Source: Actinopolyspora xinjiangensis (GTDB lineage: Bacteria > Actinomycetota > Actinomycetes > Mycobacteriales > Pseudonocardiaceae). From it: a stretch of 64,000 nt of DNA. The translations under genes and the position numbers were made by a program. The stretch covers positions 1 through 64,000 of the forward strand of contig NZ_FNJR01000007.1 of the NCBI RefSeq assembly GCF_900104475.1. The letters run 5' to 3'. A model generated the notes under the pieces. That model searched no databases. It had not been told where the DNA came from and saw only the letters and a program-made list of their open reading frames with translations. Below are positions 57,445 to 64,000 of this stretch, one piece after another; within the stretch, counting starts at the first letter, position 1; the number at the start of each line of letters is the position of its first letter.

Positions 57445-60006
57445 TCAGGACCTCTCGCCCGCCAGCACCACCTTCCCGAGCTCGGCGGGACTGGAGAGCA
57501 ACCGGTGTTTGGGCAGCACCCGAACCGTGTAACCGGCGGGCCCGGTGTGCGGCAGCGTCACGGTGGCCTGATAACCGCCGTCCGCGACACAGCGCATCGA
57601 GGTCGTCACGAAGTCGCGCAGCTCGTCGGAATCGTCCACCCTGCCGACGACGACCTGCACCGTCACGTCGGAGTCGTCCAACCCGGCCAGTTCCACCAGC
57701 GCCCGCACGGTGATCTTGCCGCCGAGCAGCGGTGAGGAACCGTCCTCGACCGACATGTAGGTGTCGGTGACCCGAACAGCGCTCCAGGCCTCGTCCAGCC
57801 GTTCCCGGTAGCTCGCTATCTCCTTGGCGCCCCGGTAGTCGTTCGCGGTGGCGGCCTGCACCGAACGAACCGCGGGTGAGTAGAAGTTGTCGACGTACTC
57901 GCGCACCATCCGGGAGGAGTGCACCTTCGGCCCCAGCGTCGCCAGGGTGTGCCGCACCATCGACATCCAGCGTCCCGGCAGCCCGTCGCTGTTGCGCTCG
58001 TAGAACATCGGGGCGACGTGCTCGGTGATCAACTCGTAGAGCGCGTTGGCCTCCAGGTCGTCCCGCCGTTCCGGGTCGCTGACCCCGTCGGCGTTGGGAA
58101 TCGCCCAACCGTTGTGGCCGTCGTACATCTCGTCCCACCAGCCGTCACGGACCGAGAGGTTCAGGCCGCCGTTGAGGGCGGACTTCATGCCGGAGGTACC
58201 GCAGGCCTCCAGTGGGCGCACCGGGTTGTTCAGCCACACGTCGCAGCCGGCGTAGAGGTACCTGGCCAACGACATGTCGTAGTCCGGCAGGAAGACGATG
58301 CGGTGGCGCACCTCGGGGTCGTCGGCGAACCGCACGATCCGCTGGATCATGGCCTTGCCGCCCTCGTCGGCGGGATGCGACTTGCCCGCCACCACCACCT
58401 GCACCGGGCGTTCCGGGTCCAGCAACAGCGCGCGCAGCCGTTCGGGGTCCCGCAGCATGAGGGTCAGTCGTTTGTAGGTGGGCACCCTCCTGGCGAAGCC
58501 GATGGTCAGCACGTCGGGGTCGAAGACCGAGTCGCACCAACCGAGTTCCAGTTCGGAGGCACCGCGCCGCAGCCAGGCGTGCCGGAGCCTGCGCCGCACC
58601 TCCTCGACCAGCCTGCTGCGCAGCGAACTGCGCAACTCCCACAGCAGGGAGTCGCTGACCGGCTCGATACCGCGCAGCCCCGCTCCCTGGTCCATCTCCG
58701 ACTCGCCGATCAGCTTGCCGAGTTCACGCGCCGACCAGGTGGGACCGTGCACGCCGTTGGTGACCGAGGAGATCGGGATCTCCTCGGTGTCGAATCCGGG
58801 CCACAGGCCGCTGAACATCCTGCGGCTGACACCACCGTGCAGTTCGGAGACACCGTTGGCGCGCTGCGCCAGCCGAAGCCCCATGTTGGCCATGTTGAAG
58901 GTCCCCGGTTTCTCCTCGACGCCGAGTTCCAGGACCTTGTCGGTGGGAACACCGGGCAGCAGGGACTGTGCGGAGCCGTCGCCGAAGTAGTGACGGACCA
59001 GGTGCGCGGGGAACCGGTCGATACCGGCCGGAACGGGGGTGTGGGTGGTGAACACGGTACCGGCGCGCACCGCGGCCACCGCCTCGTCGAAGCCGAGACC
59101 GGGATCGGCGAGCAGTTCCCTGATGCGCTCCAGCCCGAGGAAACCGGCGTGGCCCTCGTTGGTGTGAAACACCTCCGGGGCGGGCATCCCGGTCAGCTCG
59201 CAGTAGGCGCGAACCGCACGCACTCCCCCGATACCGGCGAGGATCTCCTGCCTGATCCGGTGACTGGCGTCGCCTCCGTAAAGGCGGTCGGTCACTCCCC
59301 GCAGGTCTTCCTCGTTGTCATCGACGTCGCTGTCCAGCAGCAACAGCGGAACACGCCCCACCTGGGCCTTCCAGATCCGGGCGCGCAGCAGCCTGCCCTC
59401 GGGAACGGCGACGTGCACCATCACCGGTTCTCCCGACGGACGGGTCAGCAGCTCCAGCGGCAGCCCCCTGGGGTCCAGCACCGGATACTGCTCCACCTGC
59501 CACCCCTCGGGGGAGAGCGACTGCCGGAAGTATCCGGAGCGGTAGAGCAAGCCCACTCCCACCAGCGGGAGCCCCAGATCGGAAGCGGACTTGAGGTGGT
59601 CCCCGGCCAGGACACCGAGCCCGCCGGAGTAGTTCGGCAACGCCTCGGTGAGGCCGAACTCCATGGAGAAGTAAGCGATCGAGGCCGGCAGCGGAGTTCC
59701 CTCGTCACGGCGCTGCTGGTACCAGCGCGGCACGGTGAGGTAGCGACGCAGGTCGTCGTCGACCGCACGGCACCGGGCCAGGAAGTTCTCGTCCGAGGCC
59801 AACCGGTCCAACCGCTCCGCGGGGACCTCTGCCAACAACCGCAGCGGATCGCCACCCACCTCCGCCCATACCTCGGGTTCGACGGAAGCGAACAGATCCT
59901 GGGTCGGTGGGTGCCAACTCCAGCGCAGGTTGATGGCCAACCGGCCGAGGGCCTGCAGCGAGTCGGGCAGGTGCGCGCTGACGGTGAAGCGACGAACGGC
60001 TCTCAC
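57445..60006 (-). CDS. glgP: Alpha-glucan (glycogen) phosphorylase
   Basis: An 853-residue phosphorylase that releases glucose-1-phosphate from glycogen or maltodextrin. The N-terminal DUF3417 region (residues 1-110, 'LAINLRWSWHPPTQDLFASV') marks the TIGR02094 subfamily found in actinobacteria. 'SIAYFSMEFGLTEALPNYSG' with GLGVLAGDH, 'FHTNEGHAGFLGLERIREL', 'VFTTHTPVPAGIDRFP' and 'EACGTSGMKSALNGGLNLSV' with RDGWWDE follow; the PLP lysine region is in GTSGMK. The ATG at 60006 starts the domain. The next gene is divergent. Confidence 0.94.
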   Translation of the reverse strand: MRAVRRFTVSAHLPDSLQALGRLAINLRWSWHPPTQDLFASVEPEVWAEVGGDPLRLLAEVPAERLDRLASDENFLARCRAVDDDLRRYLTVPRWYQQRRDEGTPLPASIAYFSMEFGLTEALPNYSGGLGVLAGDHLKSASDLGLPLVGVGLLYRSGYFRQSLSPEGWQVEQYPVLDPRGLPLELLTRPSGEPVMVHVAVPEGRLLRARIWKAQVGRVPLLLLDSDVDDNEEDLRGVTDRLYGGDASHRIRQEILAGIGGVRAVRAYCELTGMPAPEVFHTNEGHAGFLGLERIRELLADPGLGFDEAVAAVRAGTVFTTHTPVPAGIDRFPAHLVRHYFGDGSAQSLLPGVPTDKVLELGVEEKPGTFNMANMGLRLAQRANGVSELHGGVSRRMFSGLWPGFDTEEIPISSVTNGVHGPTWSARELGKLIGESEMDQGAGLRGIEPVSDSLLWELRSSLRSRLVEEVRRRLRHAWLRRGASELELGWCDSVFDPDVLTIGFARRVPTYKRLTLMLRDPERLRALLLDPERPVQVVVAGKSHPADEGGKAMIQRIVRFADDPEVRHRIVFLPDYDMSLARYLYAGCDVWLNNPVRPLEACGTSGMKSALNGGLNLSVRDGWWDEMYDGHNGWAIPNADGVSDPERRDDLEANALYELITEHVAPMFYERNSDGLPGRWMSMVRHTLATLGPKVHSSRMVREYVDNFYSPAVRSVQAATANDYRGAKEIASYRERLDEAWSAVRVTDTYMSVEDGSSPLLGGKITVRALVELAGLDDSDVTVQVVVGRVDDSDELRDFVTTSMRCVADGGYQATVTLPHTGPAGYTVRVLPKHRLLSSPAELGKVVLAGERS

Positions 60007-60077
60007 GGACGCGCAGGGTATCGCGCGGTGGAACGTCTCCCGAGCGGCCCACGCGCGAAACGTGACATGCGAACCTG

Positions 60078-61484
60078 ATGGACGTGCCCACGGGAGTCCC
60101 GCCCCACCGCGTTATCGGCGCCGGAAACACCGGGCCACCCCCGGACCGACCGTCGTCCCCGCGAGCGCGCGCGGCGGCGGTGCGACGCCGCGACCGACGG
60201 AGGTGTCGGCTCCGGCTGCTGGTGGCGCTGCTGCTCGTCCCGCTCGGTGGTTGCGGCCCGATCCGGGAGGGACCGACCACCGAAGGGGGCGTCGTCCGCC
60301 AGGGAGTCCCTTCCTCCTTCGTGTTCGGCACCGACTCCTCCGAGGTGGACGGGTTGGCGGCTACCGTGGTCACCGACGCCCAGGACTACTGGCGAGGCCA
60401 ATTCCGGCGGTCGTTCGGGCGGAGTTGGCACGACCTGGACGGTGGCTTCCACTCGGTGGACACCACCGACGAGGACGCGCAGCCACCTCCGTGCGCCTCC
60501 GACATCACCGAACTGACGGGCAACGCCTACTACTGCGCGACGGTGGACGCGATCGCCTGGGACCGAGCCGCGCTGTTGCCGGTGCTGCGGGCCCACTACG
60601 GGGAGTCGGCGGTGGTGCTGGTGCTGGCCCACGAGATCGGACACGCGGTGGCGCACCGGCTCGGCTCCGACGACGCGGGGAGCCCGCCCCTGATGGTGGA
60701 GACCACGGCGGACTGCTACGCGGGCAGCTACGTCCGGTGGGTCGTCGACGGCGGCTCGGAACGGCTGCGCATGGACTCGGCCGGGCTGGACTCCGCACTG
60801 CGGGCGCTGATCAGCTTCGCTGATCCGGTCGAGCGGGAGGCCGACGCGCACGGCAGCGCCTACGACCGGGCGAGCGCGTTCCAGGACGGTTACACGAACG
60901 GTCCCCGGGTGTGCACCGAGGCGCGGGAGTTCAGTGGCGAGTGGGCGACCGGCGGCGGGCCGCGCGGAAACCGCGACGTGCCCACGCTGCTGGGCGAACG
61001 GGTGCCCGCCATACGCGGGTACTTCGGTGAACTGGTGCGGCAGCGCGGTGCCCGGTGGAATCCCCCGCGGGTGGTCGCCTCGGACACGGCGGGCTGCGAC
61101 GGAGCGGGGATCATCACCCGCTGCGGCGGAAACGTGATCGCGGTGGACCGCGAGCGCCTGCGCCGTTCGACGTACGAGCTCGGTGACCAGGCCGCCGAGA
61201 CACCGCTGATCGGCGCGTTCGCCACCACCGCGCTGGAGAGCATCGATCCCTCGACGCGGCGAGCACGGAGGTTCAGCGTCCCGTGCCTGACCGGCGCCTA
61301 CACCGGTCATTTGGTGCGCGACACCGAGCGGGCCTCCGGTTCGGACCTGAACGAGGCAGTCCGGGCCGTACTGTCCGGCGACACCACCTCTCGGGAGCTG
61401 TTCGGCACGGACTCGGCGAGCGGGTTCGAGGAGTTCCGCGCGTTCCGGTCCGGAGTGGCCGGAACGGCCGAATCCTGCCTCTGA
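60078..61484 (+). CDS. HExxH zinc-metallopeptidase-like lipoprotein (copy 1)
   Basis: A protein of up to 468 residues. After a basic N-terminus a lipoprotein signal is visible, 'LLVALLLVPLGGCG', with the lipid cysteine near residue 60. The domain has 'AYYCATVDAIAWDRAALLPV' and the zinc motif 'LAHEIGHAVAHR' (H185, E186, H189), with 'ETTADCYAGSYVRWV' as the possible third-ligand region, as in neutral zinc metallopeptidases of the YpfJ/DUF2342 kind. Cysteines suggest disulfides. The ATG at 60078 is the first in frame; a GTG at 60180 would give a normal-length lipoprotein signal and may be the true start. A paralogue follows. Confidence 0.8.
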   Translation: MDVPTGVPPHRVIGAGNTGPPPDRPSSPRARAAAVRRRDRRRCRLRLLVALLLVPLGGCGPIREGPTTEGGVVRQGVPSSFVFGTDSSEVDGLAATVVTDAQDYWRGQFRRSFGRSWHDLDGGFHSVDTTDEDAQPPPCASDITELTGNAYYCATVDAIAWDRAALLPVLRAHYGESAVVLVLAHEIGHAVAHRLGSDDAGSPPLMVETTADCYAGSYVRWVVDGGSERLRMDSAGLDSALRALISFADPVEREADAHGSAYDRASAFQDGYTNGPRVCTEAREFSGEWATGGGPRGNRDVPTLLGERVPAIRGYFGELVRQRGARWNPPRVVASDTAGCDGAGIITRCGGNVIAVDRERLRRSTYELGDQAAETPLIGAFATTALESIDPSTRRARRFSVPCLTGAYTGHLVRDTERASGSDLNEAVRAVLSGDTTSRELFGTDSASGFEEFRAFRSGVAGTAESCL

Positions 61485-61730
61485 AACCGGTTCTCCCGTT
61501 CCCGCTCCCGCGCGGAGCCCGGTCGAGCCTGCCCACCCCGTGGGGCAGCCGTACGGATTCCCCGTGGAACCGGGGTGGGTTCGCCGGAGCCGGGCACGGT
61601 GCGGGGGCCGCGACAGCACACACCGGACGGGCGATCAACATCCGACCCCGATTCGTTACGCTGCGCGTGGCGCTCTGCCGAGCCGAGGTGGAGGAACCGG
61701 ACCGAGCGACTTCGAGGATGGGGCACGTCA

Positions 61731-63191
61731 GTGGGACGAAGCTCGACGATGCGGCGCCTGCTGGCAGGCTCGGCCGCCGCCATGGCACTGTGCTTGGGGG
61801 TGACGGGGTGTTCTCGTCCGATCGACGGAATCCCCACGGCCAACGGCGCTCCGGAAGCCGACACGGTGGCCGGGCTTCCCGCCAGTGACGGTCCCAGCGG
61901 GCGCAAACCCGGTGCTCCGGAAACGGACCTGCGGGTGGTCGGTGGCACCGGCGGTGAGATCGACACCCTGGCCGCCGACACGGTCGCCGACGTGCGCGAG
62001 TACTGGAGCACGGCCTACCCGGAGACCTTCGACGGTTCCGCGTTCCGCCCGATCGGGCGGCTGGTCTCCTACGACTCCCGCGGCACCGCCAGGGAGGTCT
62101 GTGGACAGCGGCTGACCGGGATGGCGAACGCCTTCTACTGCCCGCGAAGCGACACGATCGCGTGGGACCGGGGCGAGCTGCTACCGAAGCTGCGGAACAC
62201 CTTCGGTCTGATCGCGCCGGTCACGGTGCTGGCCCACGAGATCGGGCACGCGGTGCAGCACCGGGCGGGCCTCGTCGACACCGACACCTCGACGCTGGTC
62301 GCGGAACAGCAGGCGGACTGCTTCGCTGGCGCGTTCTTCCGGCACGCCGCCGAGGGATCGGCGCCGCACATCCGCGTGTCCACGGGCAACGGGCTCAACA
62401 CGGTCCTGGGAGTGCTCAGCTACATCCGCGACACCCCCGGCCGAACCGGATTCAGCGATCCGCGGGCGCACGGCACCGCCTTCGACCGGGTCTCGGCGTT
62501 CCAGTACGGGTTCAGTGACGGTCCCGGGCGGTGTGCCGAGATGACCGAGGAGTCGGTGACACGACGCACCACCCAGTTCCACTTCTGGAAGAAAAAGCAG
62601 GAGTCCGATCTGCCGGTGGCGGCGGACAACATCCTCCTCGTCTCGCGGAGCCTCCGGGAGGTCTTCGCCGACACGGGGGTGGCACCACCGACCATCAGTA
62701 TCGACTCACGTTCCTGCCCCGGCGCGGAGGGCACCGAGCCCGTCTCCTACTGCGCGGAGACCAACACCGTCTCGGTCGACATGGCCGGGCTGCGGAAACT
62801 GGCCGAACCGCCCACGCGCGGGGAGAACCCCTCGGGATACGGGGACTTCGCCGCCTACGCGCAGCTTGCCTCCCGTTATGTGCTGGCCGTGCAGCGGGCG
62901 GCCGGGTTGTCACTTCGCGGTGACGCGGCGGGCCTGCGTACGGCTTGCCTGGTGGGCGCGTGGAGCGGCCTGCTCGTGGAGGACCCGATCGGGCGGCGCA
63001 ATCCGGTCGGCAAGCTGCGGATCGCCCCGGGCGACGTGGACGAAGGGGTGGCGGCCCTGCTCGGGGACGACAGCCTGATAGCCGCGGACGTGACGGGTGA
63101 CCAGGTACCAGCGGGCTTCGCCCGGATCGAAGCGTTCCGCATCGGATTCCAGCAGGGCATGAGCCCGTGTGCGTCCGAGTACGGTGACTGA
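61731..63191 (+). CDS. HExxH zinc-metallopeptidase-like lipoprotein (copy 2)
   Basis: A 486-residue paralogue of the preceding gene. The signal is 'MRRLLAGSAAAMALCLGVTG' followed by the lipid cysteine. 'AFYCPRSDTIAWDRGELLPK' and 'LAHEIGHAVQHRAGLVD' (H169, E170, H173) and 'EQQADCFAGAFFRHAAEG' match copy 1. The glutamate and histidines needed for zinc hydrolysis are present in both. They may trim or fold cell-surface proteins; substrates unknown. The GTG at 61731 has GAGGA about 12 bases upstream; an ATG at 61749 is an alternative. A 48-bp palindrome follows. Confidence 0.8.
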   Translation: MGRSSTMRRLLAGSAAAMALCLGVTGCSRPIDGIPTANGAPEADTVAGLPASDGPSGRKPGAPETDLRVVGGTGGEIDTLAADTVADVREYWSTAYPETFDGSAFRPIGRLVSYDSRGTAREVCGQRLTGMANAFYCPRSDTIAWDRGELLPKLRNTFGLIAPVTVLAHEIGHAVQHRAGLVDTDTSTLVAEQQADCFAGAFFRHAAEGSAPHIRVSTGNGLNTVLGVLSYIRDTPGRTGFSDPRAHGTAFDRVSAFQYGFSDGPGRCAEMTEESVTRRTTQFHFWKKKQESDLPVAADNILLVSRSLREVFADTGVAPPTISIDSRSCPGAEGTEPVSYCAETNTVSVDMAGLRKLAEPPTRGENPSGYGDFAAYAQLASRYVLAVQRAAGLSLRGDAAGLRTACLVGAWSGLLVEDPIGRRNPVGKLRIAPGDVDEGVAALLGDDSLIAADVTGDQVPAGFARIEAFRIGFQQGMSPCASEYGD

Positions 63192-63218
63192 TCGCACCCG
63201 CGAGCTCCCCCGCCCGCG

Positions 63219-63266
63219 CGTACCGGTCATCCGGTGGGGCGGCCGCCCCACCGGATGACCGGTACG
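63219..63266. terminator. 48-bp perfect palindrome between convergent genes
   Basis: Twenty-four-base arms (63219-63242 and 63243-63266) pair exactly with no loop; the arms begin CGTACCGGTCATCCGG. It lies 28 bp after one gene and 29 bp before the end of the next, so it probably ends both transcripts. Confidence 0.85.
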
Positions 63267-63294
63267 AAGCGTCCGGTGCGGTGGTGCGGCCGGC

Positions 63295-64000
63295 TCAGAA
63301 CAGTGCGCTGGCCAGTGCGCGCCGCGCCTTGGCGACCCGCTGGTCGCCTTCCGGGAACAGGCCGAACATCTCCAGCAGCTCCTCGCGGACGCGGTCGCGG
63401 TCCTGGCCCGAGGTGCGCCGGACCGTACCGATCAGCCGGTTGAAGGCGTCCTCCACGCGCTGCTGCGCCAGTTCGGCGTCGGCGGCGGCGAGCTGTGTGT
63501 CCACATCGTCGGGTGCCGACTCGGCCCGTTCGATCGCGCCGGGGTCCGCGTTCTCGGCCCGCGCGGTGAACCGGACCTGAGCCAACGCGGCCTTGGCCTG
63601 CTCATTGTCCGGTTCCTCATCGAGGATCCGCTGGTAGGCCTGTTCGGCCGCGGCGTACTCCCCGCGTTCCAGCGCCTGCTCGGCGGCGGTGAACCTGGGA
63701 TCCTCCTGCTCACCTTCCGTCGCAGCCGCCCCCTGCTCGGCGGCGCGGATGCCGGGAAGCTGGTCGCGCTGGGAATCCAGGATCGAGTTGATCCACTGCC
63801 GGATCTGTTCCTCTGGCTGGGCGCCCTGGAACGCCTCGACCGGTTGTCCTCCCGCGATCGCGATCACGGTCGGAATCGACTGGACACCGAACAACTGCGC
63901 GATCCGCTGGTTCGAGTCCACGTCGATGGTGGCCAGTACCCAGGAGCCGCCGCCCTCGCGGGCCAACTTCTCCAGGACCGGGGAGAGCTGTTTGCACGGC
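63295..64000 (-). CDS. Thioredoxin-like TPR protein (YbbN-like), C-terminal part
   Basis: The window holds the last ~235 residues; the start lies beyond position 64000. At the edge '[16 protein letters not shown]' is the end of a thioredoxin active site with the second cysteine and K following, then '[20 protein letters not shown]' and '[20 protein letters not shown]', as in thioredoxins (cis-Pro in SIPT). The C-terminal half has two TPR-like repeats ('[20 protein letters not shown]', '[20 protein letters not shown]'), the layout of YbbN/CnoX co-chaperones. Such proteins protect unfolded proteins under oxidative stress. No start can be given. Confidence 0.88.
   Translation of the reverse strand, partial: PCKQLSPVLEKLAREGGGSWVLATIDVDSNQRIAQLFGVQSIPTVIAIAGGQPVEAFQGAQPEEQIRQWINSILDSQRDQLPGIRAAEQGAAATEGEQEDPRFTAAEQALERGEYAAAEQAYQRILDEEPDNEQAKAALAQVRFTARAENADPGAIERAESAPDDVDTQLAAADAELAQQRVEDAFNRLIGTVRRTSGQDRDRVREELLEMFGLFPEGDQRVAKARRALASALF

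Noticed and set aside
57919-60078. A 719-codon open frame on the plus strand
   Set aside because: It is antisense to glgP and has no recognisable features.

Overview
The window looks like chromosomal DNA of a high-GC actinomycete, most likely of the order Pseudonocardiales. The composition is GC-rich, GTG starts are frequent, several promoters place a TAnnnT -10 box about 6-7 nt before the start codon (leaderless transcripts), and the block etfB-etfA-GNAT-acyltransferase-cysteine desulfurase-mnmA matches the order known from Mycobacterium. The genus cannot be fixed from the sequence alone.

Layout. Positions 1-5.1 kb are accessory: a remnant of a tyrosine integrase, then a two-gene conflict-type module made of a small Trypsin-co-occurring domain protein and a 1431-residue protease/STAND-ATPase/WD40 protein with a membrane anchor. 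Positions 6.0-7.1 kb hold a secreted precursor with a Cys-rich hydrophobic C-terminus (halocin C8-like) and a small membrane protein, ending in a run of 25 C residues and a strong hairpin. Positions 7.6-11.0 kb carry a PadR regulator with a membrane protein, an Ogt-type DNA repair gene, a NUDIX pseudogene and an acetyltransferase. Positions 11.1-16.8 kb are a tripartite tricarboxylate uptake locus: a CitA/CitB-like two-component system divergent from tctC-tctB-tctA. Positions 17.2-22.0 kb hold a secreted HNH nuclease and nrdA/nrdB behind a cobalamin riboswitch; NrdB has the residues of the class Ic (Mn/Fe) type.

Positions 22.5-27.5 kb encode a methyltransferase, an Acg-type nitroreductase, heme O synthase with a DUF3817 protein, and an LLM flavin oxidoreductase. 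Positions 27.8-32.6 kb form a probable envelope operon: two copies of a DivIVA-like coiled-coil gene, each followed by a small anchored protein, then a pyruvyl-transferase-like gene. Thiamine genes (TPP riboswitch, thiD, tenA) follow at 32.6-34.6 kb. Positions 34.7-39.4 kb hold small unknown genes, an acyl-CoA synthetase behind a palindromic operator, oligoribonuclease and tRNA-His.

From 39.6 to 48.6 kb almost everything is on the minus strand: a MetE-like protein, mnmA, cysteine desulfurase, an MFS transporter, an OlsA-like and an OlsB-like acyltransferase, etfA and etfB. mnmA and the desulfurase together make 2-thiouridine in tRNA; the two acyltransferases could make ornithine-type lipids. 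The right end has degV, hrpA, a THUMP-like methyltransferase, enoyl-CoA hydratase, an ABC ATPase, glycogen phosphorylase, two tandem HExxH lipoproteins and the C-terminal part of a YbbN-like thioredoxin.

The regions most worth attention are the left-end conflict module, the bacteriocin-like locus with its C tract, the riboswitch-controlled class Ic reductase, and the duplicated coiled-coil/membrane-protein module.
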